DNA of 64,000 nucleotides from Eunapius fragilis (lineage: Eukaryota; Porifera; Demospongiae; Spongillida; Spongillidae). The notes beneath the pieces were generated by a model. It did not search any database, was not told the DNA's origin, and saw nothing but the letters and a program-made list of their open reading frames with translations. A program made the position numbers and the translations under genes. Shown here in pieces: positions 34,340 through 48,685 of this stretch; the first letter of the stretch is position 1, and each line of letters opens with the position of its first letter. The stretch spans positions 6,050,359 through 6,114,358 of the forward strand of contig OY811980.1 in assembly GCA_963681505.1 (NCBI GenBank), written 5' to 3'.

Positions 34340-36950
34340 GTACAGATTCTCAGTTTTATCGGCAATTGGATTCAGTATAGGCAAGCGGAGATACAGAGAG
34401 AAACTGGATATGCTCCACTTATACTTCTCTTGACAAATTCACCACCGGACTCTATATAAACTGCTACATTCAAATCAGCTAATTTGCCGTATTTTTTTTT
34501 TGGCAAAGTATATATATTTTTTGGGCCGAGAAACAACTAATTGAGTTTGAATGGCCTTAGTGGAGAAGTGGTTAGTTGAGCCATTTGCAAAGGGGTTAGT
34601 TGAGCCTTACACTTTAACTGCAATCTTAAATAATGGCATTAAAACAATGTTTTATTACTCATCTAACAGAAATAGTGAGCTGGGCTTATTTGGCATGCAG
34701 CAGTCTCAGAGGCATTCTGTTTTTATAACATGGAGTTGTGAATCATGTTTAAAACACTTGCCAAGGAGTCTCGTTGGTGAGGTGTCATGAATTACAATGT
34801 AATGTATGAATTTGCCTCGATCATAATTTGACAATACCTAGCAATTGGACAAGAGATGGGAAGGCCTAGGTCTACCCATGCTAGCATACGCACCAAAATT
34901 TGGCTTAAGACAGCATATGGCTCCAACTGACTCACTTGGTTGGGTTAGTTGTACAATTTGACACCTGTTAAAGTGAAGCATGTAGCAGAAATACTCAGGA
35001 GACAGATCTTTGTAGCATGATTGTATTTTTTGCTAACTATATAAACGGCATGTGAAATTAAATTAGTAACATCTGATCGTTTAGCTTGTTGTTGTCTTTA
35101 GATGATAAATTTATAACCCCCATAAAGCTTATTTTGCTGGACACTTTAAAATGCAGTTATATTCTTATAAGGCTGTCTCCTAATACCAATAAAGTTAGAT
35201 TTTGTCTGCATACATGTATGTAAATTGCAATTGTTAATGTTGCATGCACAGATAATGATGTAGGAGGAGCAGGTGAGGCACCACTGCTACCTGCAGTTGA
35301 CCATTCATTTTGTTTCATGAGGGTAAGGTTGACAAAATAAACTCAGAGTTTGGGTAAAAAAATTCAGTACCCTACTGCTGATCAGAAGTTTGAACCACTT
35401 CATTAAGCAGGTTTATAACCTTGATGTGATATGTACATCTGCTGCCATGTCTGTGGTTTTCTTGTGCCTGGGGAAAGGGATACCTTGTTGGTCTTTGTAG
35501 CCGAACTCAGCAGTGCAATCTGTGGGCTGATATATCTTGTGATTATGTCAGTCATCCAAAAGAACAATTTAGTTGCTTGTATACCTGAATATTTGTGCTG
35601 TTGCAATTGTATGATGCTAATTATTTAAAATTAGTTAACATAGCTTCAATGGTTTTCCACTGAATTTCAGTTAGTGTACAATATGTATGGTAGTAAATGA
35701 AATATTGGAAGGACATCTATTGCACAGACAAGTGTAGTGAACGGTCGCCATTTGCACAATGCGCGCTTGTGCAGTGAGCCAAGATTTGTCTAGAACTGCC
35801 AATATTTCAGTATAGAAAGATTGATATTATTTTTGTATGGTGTCTTTGATTCTGCTGTGATTTAATACTATTGGCTACTATTACACAAGCATACAGATAA
35901 TGCTAAATGTTTCCATGGTGAGAATTGGGAGGTTAATAGAATATGGTCTACAACATTACAGTTTGATTGTGTATGAGTTGAAAGATGGACAGTATTGCAA
36001 CAAAGACCCAATATGAAGAGGCATGGCACAATAATTTTAGGATATTTTGTATTGGTCTTTCTCAAATGTCTGCATGATGATTGCCACACCCATTCCATAC
36101 AGGCAGATTCATGTATAGCTAACACATCCATCATCTTCTCCAGTCACAAAGGGTATATTTTTCGCTAAACCTAACCCTAATAACTAGACAGGATTAAAAT
36201 TAAGTACCTCCAATCCTGGTGTATGGCTGGAATCTGTGCAACATGTGATGCTGTGTGAGTTGACTATTAATAATCAGAGAGGAACTTTGTGTTTGGATTA
36301 GTAGGGAGAAAATTGGCTATCTTACCACCAAGGTGTTAACTTAACAAACTAGTGGAGTTGCGATCTATTTGGCTGCATGCGTGTAACCTCTGATTATACC
36401 CATTGTCTGTATGGGGTACAGTCTGCTAGTTAGATACTTTCATATATGATGGATTCTCTGCCCAAACGTTGAGGGGAGGAGAGCCCTGAACGTACACCCA
36501 AGGATATAGGTGGAGATCAATATTAAAATTATAGGCTCAAACTGACTTCCATGGATGCTTTCATGCATTGCACAATAACACACCAAAGAAGGTGGGAACA
36601 TTCCATATTTAGGTTTCTAATCCATGACCTGTTGTATGAGTCACCCTCTATTACAGCCACATGCCCTAGGAGCATGCAAATCAGGGTATGCCTGGTTTTA
36701 CAGCAGCTCGATAGGCGTTCTAAAAGCAATAACCTTGCTACTCAAATCATGGACTGTCTATTCTTGCCCTCCACCCAGCTGTGGACACCTGAACCACATA
36801 GACATGTATATTCCTAGCTGGGCATAACACCTCTCCGAAATTACAAAGCAGAGACAACTCACACAAATTGTTATGCTTTCAGCTGTGGCAATCAAATGAA
36901 CAACACCTCCCATAGGACATTTTGAACACATGCTCCAATAGGCTCTACAT
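34340..36950. other. Interior of the 9-kb element, nothing recognised
   Basis: AT-rich sequence without long frames. Two telomere-like CCTAACCCTAA repeats occur at about 36,165-36,178 but are too few to mean more than chance. Confidence 0.4.
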
Positions 36951-36956
36951 GTTATG

Positions 36957-38186
<1,230 letters not shown>

Positions 38187-38192
38187 CATTGC
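38187..38192. other. Right target-site duplication CATTGC
   Basis: Matches the hexamer at 29,158-29,163. It lies about 265 bp before the start codon of the SHOC1-like gene. Confidence 0.75.
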
Positions 38193-38457
38193 ATGTCCTA
38201 AATAATAAAGCGATGCAATGAATAATTCTCGTTCCCAGACACAGCGTTACGCCATTCTACATCACGTGGATCGGGCCCGAATGTAGGACTTTGGTCACGT
38301 GAGTGTAGTGCAGCTGCCGGAGCGCCGCGAGCGAGTATGCCCAAATTTCTAGCACAAAATTATCTCGCCGAGGTATACTGCCGGTATAGTGTAGTTAGTA
38401 TTGTGATGTTTATATATTACCAAGGCCTTGCAACGTCGGCGTTTGTTGTTGGAGCGC
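38193..38457 (+). promoter_or_regulatory. Probable promoter/5' UTR of the SHOC1-like gene
   Basis: The region is richer in G/C than its surroundings and holds two CACGTG E-boxes (38,263-38,268 and 38,296-38,301). No TATA box is placed convincingly. The 9-kb element ends at its left edge, so any distal promoter elements have been displaced by 9 kb or replaced. Function is inferred from position. Confidence 0.35.
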
Positions 38458-41400
38458 ATGCTTCTTACATCACCGCACCACCTGGAATTCACAGAAACTT
38501 ATGTGCATAAGGGGGACGCAGGAAACAGCGAGTACATCAAGCCATGGCTTATAGGTGAGTCTTACTGACCTGCGGAGAAAGCATTCTATTTTTCTGGCCT
38601 CCTGCTTTGTGCATAGGATTTTGCTGCTCCATATACAATAACATTGGTCAGGTGTTTGAAAGCACGGCGGAGAAAATTAAGCCCGACATTGCAAAACTAA
38701 CGCAGGCATGCGGAGGAAAAGAGTGCATTGAAGTGCTGAACGAGGAAACGGTGTGGGACCGCGCGAGGTAGTTATTATGTTGGCTGGCGGCGTTACACCC
38801 CATTCAAAACTGGCGCCTTTTAAAATTATTGCAGCTGCGACGGTAGCAGTGATGACCTTTTCGTTGAGATTGACGCAGCTATTGATAAGGTTACTGCCAC
38901 CCCCGTTACGAGGGAGGAGTTTGAAGCAGACAGTTTACATCACTGGTACCTGAAGGAAGAAGGTAGCATTCACCACGTCGTCATTTCATATGTGATTACA
39001 AGGTCGAGGATGCTTGACCCTATCCAGCCCTCCTGCGGCATCTTTTTGAAGTCCTTGAGCCTTATGACCACCTGTCATTTGTACTGGGCACACTTCCAAC
39101 TATGGGAGAGCTCCTACAGAGGCTTAAGCCCAAGATGGTCCAAGACCCACTTCTGGACTCCAAGGCACAGCCATACTGCTACCACACCATTGCACGGTAT
39201 GGTTGATATAGGCCAGAGAGCCTTTAGTATAGTGTCTTGTGTGACGTGCATATTTTTGTTAATTGAATCCAGATTGGACATATCACCTATGACCATTGAT
39301 GGCAACTTTAACCCTCTGCCCCTGATGATCGGGGAAACGTACCAGGTGGAAGCGCTGCCAGACTGCTGTGACCTGGATCCAATCATGGACCTAAAAGTCC
39401 CCAGCCCAGACCTGCCGCAGCCTGATATTGCATTTCCTTTGCTACCTTCCCCAGACTACGATATATCAAAGGAAAGCCTTTCTCCCAAAGGTGAGAGGAC
39501 TATCTGCCATGATCTAATCCCTCATTCAACCCACCCTCTCCTCTCCTTACTCCTCTCACTCATGTCATCTCCCCCCCCCCCCCTACCCCTCAAACCCTTT
39601 TCCAAGGCATGAGGTCTTTTATTTTGGAGCCAAACGAATACCTGCTAAGGAGTAGAGGTGAAGTGGTGAGCCTCAGCCCCAGTCCTACCGATAGCAGGGA
39701 TCCTGGTCTTCACAATTTTGTAAAACTTAATGACGTTGGTAGGATTCCTGAAAACATCTACACAGGCACACATCCACACACTGACACACCCACATACCAC
39801 ACTTACACATTGCCACCACCTCATTCACATTTCCTTTGTCCACTAAGATGTGAGCAGTGACTCTGCAGACTCGGGGGTGGAGCCAGGTCGCTTGGAGTCA
39901 CCACTCATCACAGTCACCTTCTCACCATTACAATCACCCCTCAGCAAGAGCATCGGAAGGCTGGAGCCCCTCCCACTGCCATTGGAAGATGACATGTAAT
40001 GCCCCACCTACTGTTTTGGCCATATATAGTGTTACCCCATCCTTATATATATATGGACAGTGTCCAGCAAAATCACCCTTCTGGGTAGTTTTTCAAGTTT
40101 TCAAATTTTTTCATTTTCTGTGAACTCCAAACAGCTTCTATCAAATGGCCCTTACACATCCTAAACTGGACTATCCATCATAAAGTTATTTGGTACTGAA
40201 TTTATAATTAGCCATATATTTCAATGCAAGCGTTACTTTTCTTTTGCTTGTCCTGGAAAATTTGATGAAGTATCATAAGGGTGATTTTGCTGGACACCCA
40301 TATATATATATACGATGCCCTATGAATTGACCCTCATATGGTGCCATGTAACTCCACCTCTTTCTTCGTGCATCCCAAAAATTATTTCGTATATTATTGT
40401 ATCGTGTTGCTAGGATACTTCTCAGTCCAAAACACAAATGGACCATTGAGAGGCATCTCTGGGAGAAGGAGAAACTGTTTGACAGCATTGCAGCATTGGT
40501 TTTGCAATGTGAGGCATCCTTTGTGGGGGGGGGGGGGGGGGGGGGGGGGGAGAGAGAATGGAGAAGAAGTGTACTGTCATTTCCCCATGCTCTGCAATAT
40601 ACGTGCAGGTCCTGACATAGAAGGGATTGCATACCTCATCCAGAAGAATGCTGTAGGTGACCTTATGTCGTTGCTAAATCTTAACCCCTTCTGCATCATT
40701 GGAGAGTAAGAAGGGGGCTGTGGTGTTAGGGTGTTTAGAGGGGCTGTGTTAGGGAAGGCTGTGTTAATGGAAGGGCTATGTTCAATTTCTTGAATACATA
40801 TATTTATTTATTTTCGGGAGGTTTTTTTTGGGGGGGGGGGGGGGGGGGGGGGTGGTGTGGTTTTTATGCAATCTTCTCATGTGTCATCTTTCCCCATATG
40901 TATGCCACTCCAGCATGGAGCTTGAACTTCCCTGGGACCCTGTGTATGAGTCTTGCAAGGCGATGATGGTTGCAAGGGACAAGATTGTGGCTACATGTCC
41001 GTTTGGAATGGTTGAAGGATCTCTTCAATCACCCAGGGAAGTGTTTGTGCTTGACTGCTCCATTAAGTTACTAGGTTAGATTTATAATCCTGTATTACGC
41101 CTATTGGTGCAAATATTGTTGCATGACTGCATGCAATCCATGTTTTTTTTTTCCCATTAGATGATAAAGAAAAGGATCTTCCATTCGAAATCCCCCAGAT
41201 GGTGACAGACATTCCCTCCTTGGGGCTGAGATCTGGTACATTGTGTCCAATACATGCTGCATGCTCTTCCGATTACCTTGGTGATCATGTGGTAGGGGCT
41301 CCCCCTCCTGGATACCTGAAGCCCTGTCCCGAACCTTGTGGTGTCGGTTCAAAGCAGCTGTCTGGTGTGCCACCGTTCCAGGGTGGAGCCAGGCCAGTGG

Positions 41401-44092
41401 ACAAAGTGCCTGCATCATTCAACGAGCTATCGTCTTTGGATGTGTTCATGATGCTTCGTGGAGTGAATCCTTCTGCCGGTGCAAAAAAGAGGCCGCCCTC
41501 ACTGGATAAGCTCCAGTCCTCAGGGCCTAACCTAAAAAAGCTCCACTGTAAGCGCAGTACTGCATGTCTGCTGCATACAACATTTTATTGTTGTTGGCAT
41601 GGTAACCACAGTGCAGCAGTCATTTGCTGAACCACATGTACAATCTGGTCAGACCACTTCTGAAGTCAAAGACACTGGGCCAGTGCTATGTGATGTCGAA
41701 CTTCCAGGTAATTATCTCTGGGTAACAAAGCGATGTACTGGTAAACGAACTCTTCCCTTCCTTGTGATGACAATATCTGTCTGTGTGGTCACACTTGCCC
41801 TTACACCATTCCACCCTCCTTGATTCCTTCGTCCCTCAATTCCTTCTCCCCCCCCCCCCCCCTCCCCCACTATCTCAATGTAGTTCAGTACAGATCGTTT
41901 CTGACCACGATAGAGGAACTGGCCTCTCCCCTCATCACGCAGCTCAGGGACCAAGGACTCAACATCCCTCAAAAACTGACTGGAACCCTCACAGATCAGA
42001 TGAAGTTTTTCATCAAGCAGCAACAGAAGACCATGGAAGATGTCCACGAGAAGGCCACAGTAGCATCTGCCGGTATGGAATCTGGACTGATGGGTAGTCC
42101 CTAGTCCAACCTAGCAATAAAAACATCCACTCCAACCCACATACTCAGGCAAGCTGTTCCAGAGCTGCCAGGTGGCTGCCTGTCTGTACGTCATGAGTGC
42201 TCTGGCTGACACCCTGACACACTGCAGCGTGACTGCAGCATTAGGTGTGATATGAGGGTCAGGGTGTGGGGGAGGTAGAAGGGGAAAGAAGCACAATGAA
42301 TGACATCATTACTTAATATTGCAGGAAGGTTTTCTTCTGACTGTGAAAAGTACGACCACTTCATCAGCAGTGAGGCAGCCATTTGCACTTTTGGTGCACT
42401 CCATTGATGTCTCTCTATGCAGGCAGCCTTGATGTGCTGAAGCGTGAGCTGCTCAAATTCCAAGTCCAAGCAAGCACCAACACCACCTTCACCACCACCA
42501 CCACGATGATTCACCCCAAGCTTTCTGAGCTTTCTAGACTGGTACTGCAGTGGCTGCAGAGGAGGAGTGAGGGTACAGGCAAGGGCAAGGTCAGGCTGGG
42601 GAGGAGGGGAAGAGGTTGTATTTATTACGCGCGGTGCCAACAGGCTGTGATTGTTGTGGCTCGGGAGTTCCAGACTTTGTCAGGGGAGATAACTGGTCAC
42701 CTCCAGTCCATTGCCAACCTCAAGTCATGTGCTTTCTCGCTGGTACCTGATGGAACACTGGATCCATTGTATCTAGAAACTGTAGAGAACAGGTGGGTAG
42801 TGATTTTCTGCATGCAACCTATTCCCCATCCCTAATTTGCACCGCATGCCCCCTCTTGATTTATTGCTTAGCTACAACCATTCCCTCCCCATTACCCCAT
42901 TTTCTTTCACCTTTTCATTCATGCCCGGGAGCCCCTTCTCCCCCCCCCCCCCCCCCCACCTCACTGCCTTTTCACTTTGGTTGCAGGCTCCATCATTACG
43001 ATTGTCTGGTGATGCCAGTCACCTCCTTGGCTCCTTGCTTTCCATGGGAGAAGGTTGCCCTGCTGGTTGAATATGAACAGGCAAAAGCCACACCTATGTT
43101 TGATGGCACATTGCCAAGGAGCCTTGAAAAATACATAGTCTTGAGGACTGTGCAAGATGTGTACAGTGGAGGTAAGAGGGAATGAGAAGGGAGAGGTGGG
43201 GAGAAGGGCGGGATAGGTGGAGGAAGGAAGAAGAGATGGGAGAGGGAAGAGATGTGGTGAAAGGAGGCAACTCCCTTCTCCGCCTCAACCACCTCTATGA
43301 TGGTGATATGTGCCGCTGAGTAATGTGTAATGGAATGGGTTTAAAGGAAGATGGGGAACATGTGAGAGCAAGACTGGCCATGTTCTTTCCATCCCAGTAG
43401 GTACTGCAGAGGTCTCCAATCACATCCAGTTCACTGTAGTAGCTTCCAATGACGTAACTTCCAACTCTGACCTGTTGCAGCTGCTGGAAGTGAGGTTTGT
43501 CCGTCACCACTTTGAATTGATGGGGGGTAATTGTTTTAATTGCAGGAATAATCTTATAATTTTGGAACGAGACTATACCTTGCTGAAGCAAAGTTTGCAA
43601 AAGGTTTTTACATGTCTTCAGATGAAATGTAATAATTTTCTTCCTCCCCAGTCCAAGCTGTTTGCCTATGCTGACATCATAGTGGATGAGCAGACAGGCG
43701 TCCTGCTGAGGCCACTCTCTCTTCTGTCCACTGACCTGGGCCTGCGGATGGTGATCAACACCATCACCTCCCTCTCACTTCAGTATTCTGTGCTCTGGGT
43801 AGTTCTGTACTGTCAGGAGACCAACAGGTAAGCCCAGGTGTGAAGAGGGGGGTGGATCCATACAAATAAATACATAGGATTCCATTGTTCTTTTTCTATT
43901 GTCATCTGAATTTAATTTTTGCAACATACTATGTGACTTTCTGGGTGCACTCTAATATTTATTATAGATGGTTAAATTATTTGGAGTGTCTGTTCCATGT
44001 TCTGACTGCACGTCTGGCATTGTGGTGGATAGTGAGTGATTGTGTCCTCCTTAAACATAGCCTACAAATCCAACGTAGGGGCATACAGGAGT

Positions 44093-44154
<62 letters not shown>

Positions 44155-47074
44155 GGGGGGGATTAAATTATCATAATTAGGGTGGTGAAACTCACTTGTG
44201 TATCCGCCACTCAATTTGAGCATCTCCGCAATTACTTTAAGAACAGGAATGATTAATTGCCTTGCCATTCATATGAAATTGAGGGGACTCCCCACCCACC
44301 CACGTTGAATAATCTTAGATGGCCCACTTGCGACAGCTCCTTAAACAAAAAGAAGCAATTACAGACTCAGTCAAATGCACTCTTGGCGTGGAGGACACCC
44401 TTGTTACATACGTTTCATTCTTTTCATACCCTCCTAGCTATCAGTATGGAGGGAAGGTCCCAGCCAACCTGGCCTGCCTGTATGCCTCCTTTGCCCACTA
44501 CTGTCCCAAACAGGACCAGTATGAGGTCAAGGTGCTCTATGCCATGGACACAAAGGAAGCGGCCCATCTGGTGAGGAAGGTGGTGGAGGAGACATACAAG
44601 GCCTCAAAGGTAGGGGTTCGGTGACTGGTGACCATATGTATACCTTTGCTGCCCATTATCATGTCACAGAGGTGCTTTGAAGAGTGGTGTAGCAGGGACT
44701 GGCTGTTTCCCGAGCTGACCAAGGTAGGTGTGACCCTTTCTCAAGTGTGCACAAGAAATTGCTTCTCCTTCATTGCTATATTGTCAGCATGAGCGGTTTC
44801 TGCTTAGCTTCCCTTGCCTGAATTCATTCAGGTTAGGGTCAGATACTGGTATTGACTGTCAATTTATGAGTTTGGGTCCACCTCAGTGCCCAGAGAATGC
44901 TCCATGCCTGCTCCTTACAAGAACTTCTCTTCAAAGGGCAAATGGAACTGGAAACATTGCTCACATGGATACCACAAAAGTCTCTTGCAGTAAGGGCACC
45001 TCTTCCTATCCTTCCTCTTCCTATCCTTCTAATCCCACCCCATCTCCCCCACCACCACCATCACTTCTGACATTCCACTCACTAATGCTCGCACAATGAG
45101 TGCTGCAAAGTGGGGATTATCATTATTACTGATATCATGTTGTTGCAACCAAAAAAAAAAAAGTTTCCTTCAACAATATCCCAACTGTCAAAAATAAAAA
45201 TTCCATGAGGAAATAAAAGTTTCTTGTTCTGACCATCATCTGTGTACTTAGTATAATCTGCATGTTTTGACCATCATTATTTTCTGAACGTCATTACCAC
45301 TTCAATCCGTCATTTGTACTTGTTCTTATCCTGTAGTTATTTCATAAGATGTGCAACATTTCACACAGTGGCATTGCTGCTGGTCTTAACTGCTACAATG
45401 CCATTCTAAGATCAGGACAACAGTGTGACCACATTGAAAGCGAGCCAAGACCAATTGATAAAGTGATCACTGGGTTTGGCGTAAAACCGACACTAAGTGC
45501 AAAACGCCTAATTGTTGAGCCTTTCCCAGGGGTGACTAGAATGGATGCTCATGGTGCCAACATGGATGCTCATGGTGTCAACATGAACTGCTCATTTGGT
45601 GCAAAAGAAGCACCAGGAGTTAATTTATTTGGTGCTGAGCAAACATCAGGGGTAGATCATACTACTGCACTGTCACTGTTTGATGACCAGCATTCAGGCT
45701 TTTATCAGCAGCTGAAGCCAACTACATCCTCCATTGCATCATTCAAGATGGATTGGCATTCAGCAGAAATGCCATGTCATCCACCTGTACCTCCACTTCG
45801 TCCACCTCAGGTCCTCAGTGGACCATCACATCATCCACCTCAGGTCCTCAGTGGACCATCACATCATCCACCTCAGGTCCTCAGGGGGTCATCACATTGT
45901 CCACCTCAGGTCCTCACTGGACCATCACATCGTCCACCTCAGGTCCTCAGTGGGCCATCACATCCACCTCAGATCTTCAGTGGACCATCACATCATCCAC
46001 CCCAGGTCCTCAGTGGGCCATCACATTGTCCACCTCAGGTCCTCGGTGGACCATCACATCGTCCACCTCAGATCCTCAGTGGACCATCACAGCCACCCTT
46101 CTGTGGTCCACCACCACTACTTCACTCATCAAATGTACAGCACCCTCATTTTCGAAGTTTTGATTGTCCCAATACGTCTGTTTCTCATCAAAACATGGAG
46201 GTGCACTCTCACCAGCTGTCCTCTGATCATAATACAGCTATGCCTACCCATCAGCTATCATTCTCTAACCCTGATGCCAGTCAAATGAATGTACCCAATG
46301 ATCGGATTACATCTGACCACAGCATATTTTTCACTGGATCACAAGCATTGAGGACACCACTACGTGTACCAGTCAAGTCACTGGATCTGTTTGACTCTCT
46401 TGCAAATGACACAGGTCCAGCCCGCCTCATGACCCATGACCGAGCACTAGCATTGAGTTGTGCTCAATCACCACCACTATCAGCTCCAAAGCCCATGCTT
46501 CTCACTGGTACAATTGAACCAAATAATAGCAGGTGGAAGCTTTCTGCTCAGGACTTAAAGTCTTTCCACCTTAAGCAGCAGCAGCAACCAATGGCAAGTG
46601 CAAAAGCTACACTCCTATGGGACTTGCAGGATGCTCCCCAGGGAAAGGCAATCAGACAAAGAGAAACAGGAGGACCCAGTGCTCGCATGGCAGATAAGGT
46701 ACATCATGTTCCAAAGGCTTGTTAACTGGATAGGGTGTTTTATTGTTGTGTCATTTTCCCTCCTTAAGTCACCTGATGTCCAAGTACTTCCGGGAAATTG
46801 CAACATGTCACCAGAGGGAGGTATTCAAACCCCCTGACCCCTCATGCCCCTACACGCTGGCACATTCATCTTAGTAACATTTGTATCTTTGCAGTGTTCA
46901 AATTTATAAGTTGTTCTTTTTTATTGCTTTTTAAAACCAGTCGACCACACTCTATTCCCTTCTCCAAATGCTGCCATGGTTGACTCTGTTCTGCTGAGCC
47001 CCCAAGGCAAGAGGCTTCGGTGCGAGAAGGTTCCTGGGAGCACAGGTGGGCAGACGCGCTTGGTGCTGTTTTGA
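38458..47074 (+). CDS. SHOC1: SHOC1/ZIP2-like meiotic crossover protein
   Basis: SHOC1 is an XPF-nuclease-like ZMM factor that works with SPO16 and TEX11 on crossover intermediates in meiosis. I chained about 25 exons in phase: 38458-38554, 38617-38767, 38835-38962, 39028-39196, 39273-39490, an unresolved small exon near 39607-39680, 39858-39995, 40414-40508, 40609-40705, 40914-41074, 41161-41547, 41612-41707, 41884-42072, 42149-42244, 42423-42792, 42987-43171, 43401-43827, 43968-44031, 44319-44609, 44670-44723, 44788-44831, 44887-44989, 45337-46698, 46769-46820, 46941-47074. The product is about 1,700 residues. Family signs are WEKVALLVEYE, KLFAYADIIVDEQTGVL, a CSRDWLFPE segment, ERFLLSFPCLNSFSAQRML, and the C-terminal CEKVPGSTGGQTRLVLF. 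One 48-nt stretch (about 43,603-43,650) may be a short intron. Identification is from recalled family motifs. Confidence 0.7.
40060..40297. mobile_element. MITE with GTGTCCAGCAAAATCACC ends, in a SHOC1 intron
   Basis: A 238-bp AT-rich element with perfect 21-bp inverted ends (GTGTCCAGCAAAATCACC... and its complement). A second copy in the same orientation lies at 56,224-56,470 with the same interior. It sits in the 419-nt intron before exon 40414-40508 and makes up more than half of it. Confidence 0.85.
40527..40550 (+). repeat. Poly-G run in SHOC1 intron
   Basis: About 24 consecutive G, starting 18 nt after the donor at 40,509. A similar run lies at 40,829-40,851. The length is probably unreliable in the assembly. 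Confidence 0.8.
44096..44160 (+). repeat. GT microsatellite in SHOC1 intron
   Basis: About 28 GT units, ending in GGGGGGG, in the intron between exons 43968-44031 and 44319-44609. Confidence 0.95.
45803..46100 (+). repeat. 33-bp coding minisatellite in the last large SHOC1 exon
   Basis: Nine units of CACCTCAGGTCCTCAGTGGA-type sequence encode PPQVLSGPSHH or close variants (11 residues; one unit has 10). The unit is a multiple of three and has no stop in any plus-strand frame, so all three frames are open across it. The gene's frame is fixed by the flanking splice sites. The repeat forms a disordered Pro-rich segment in the C-terminal half of the protein. Confidence 0.85.
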
Positions 47075-48685
47075 GAAGGCTGTCATTTGTAGAATAATCA
47101 ATATAGAGCATGGCTTTTAACATCCACTGTCTCTAATTTTATGTCTTCTCCATATTGCTTGTATCATAAATGTATTTATTTCAACAAAGAATGGGAACTG
47201 AGAGCTAGTGTGATTCTAGTGTGATTTCTCTACATGCATCCAATGTTTTGATATATGGGGGAGAGGAGAATGGGGGCTCCTGCATTGTGATGGCTGTAGA
47301 TATATGCACACGCACACACCAACACATACTCACATAGACACACACACTGCAACCTTTGAGTGCACCCCAGAACTTGTGAGAGAGACAGCCCATAAAAAGC
47401 CGCACAAGCTCAGCAGCAGATTTAGTATATGGGAATGCCGATTTATGAGGCATGCTAACAAACACCTGTTATGGTCTATTTTTCACTTGTAATCTGAATC
47501 TAATGACTTTAAAAAAAACTTGCAATGAACTTTGGCACTACATTAATGACTCCTTGAACTGTACATGTATCTCTCCCTTACTATATTGTCATGCAAACTG
47601 TATCAATCACCTTCACCTACAATATCACCTTCTGTGATTTAATTTTGTATGCAATCACCATTTGGGTCTGGGTCAGAGCACTGCTTTTTCTTAAATATAA
47701 TTGCCCTATTTCTGGCAGCTCAACCTACCACTCCTCTTTAAGTCATGTTCAACACACCAGAAGGTCAGGACAAATACAGTTTTGCTGTGCTTGCAAAGGA
47801 CACAGAGAAACAAGCCTACATTCACATGATGATATCATTCTATAAGGGCTTTTTAAAAACTATCTGCAGTCATTAAAAAGTTCGTTAGGAGTCCTTTATG
47901 GTTTCATATTTGGCACCTTAATTATACATATAAATTATGTAATGACTTACATTTCTGTCCCCATGACAAAAAGCTTTGAACTGTTTTTGTGCTCATCTGA
48001 TACAATGTGCCGATATCTGATGCATTTAGGTCATGAAGCCAGTGCAAAGCAAAATACCACAAGGTCATATTGTTTTTGTGTATACTTTTGTTTATCAGCA
48101 ATTGTTGTTTGCTCAGAGATCGTATAGTTGCTGTAGCTCTCGTCTAATACCTTACAAGTAAAAGAAAAGTGAAACTTGCTAGGTAGTGCTTACTAGCCAC
48201 AATAAAAGCCAGAGACTTAGTAACATACTATAATCAGATCCTATCTATTTATTGCAGGGGCGGATCTACCTCGCATGTTCGACGTTCACGCTCATTAACA
48301 CACAGCGATATTGGAGGCCAGTTTTCTCCTACAATGCAGTTCCTCGAATTCTTCCTACTACTGATAATAATTCTATGAGTAATCGTCTAAGCACTCACTG
48401 CTACATTTTGGTTTCAATCCAACAAACCGCTCGTGAGTTGTTCATTTCGGCTATATCATGGAGTACATAAAACTGATGGCGTTTTATATTTGCTTTGTGA
48501 TTGCAAAGCCTACAAAAGGTTTCTGACAAGAATTTTTAAATGCCCCCCCCCCCCCCCCTCCCCCGAACATTCATTGTTAGAACCCCCTTCAATAATTGCG
48601 ATTATATCGTACGCGTGATGAAGGTGCGTAGATTATAAAAAAACCTGTCGGGAATACATGTAATTACAAACATTAACAGAAATCT
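47075..48685. other. Intergenic region between SHOC1-like and sacsin-like genes
   Basis: Holds the 3' UTR of the SHOC1-like gene and the upstream region of the sacsin-like gene. A poly-C run occurs at 48,543-48,557. A segment beginning CAGGGGCGGATCTACC (48,257) resembles one end of the GGCGGA-type MITEs elsewhere in the window. No gene recognised. Confidence 0.45.

Noticed and set aside
36160-36180. Telomere-like CCTAACCCTAA
   Set aside because: Only two imperfect units, in the interior of a transposon-like region; no array.
43172-43400. Minus-strand Ser/Pro-rich frames near the SHOC1 exon at 43,401
   Set aside because: They are complements of a purine-rich intron tract. The plus-strand exon chain reads in phase through this region.
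45734-46288. Two further open frames overlapping the SHOC1 33-bp repeat
   Set aside because: A 33-bp unit with no stops is open in all frames. Phase from flanking splice sites selects only the PPQVLSGPSH frame.
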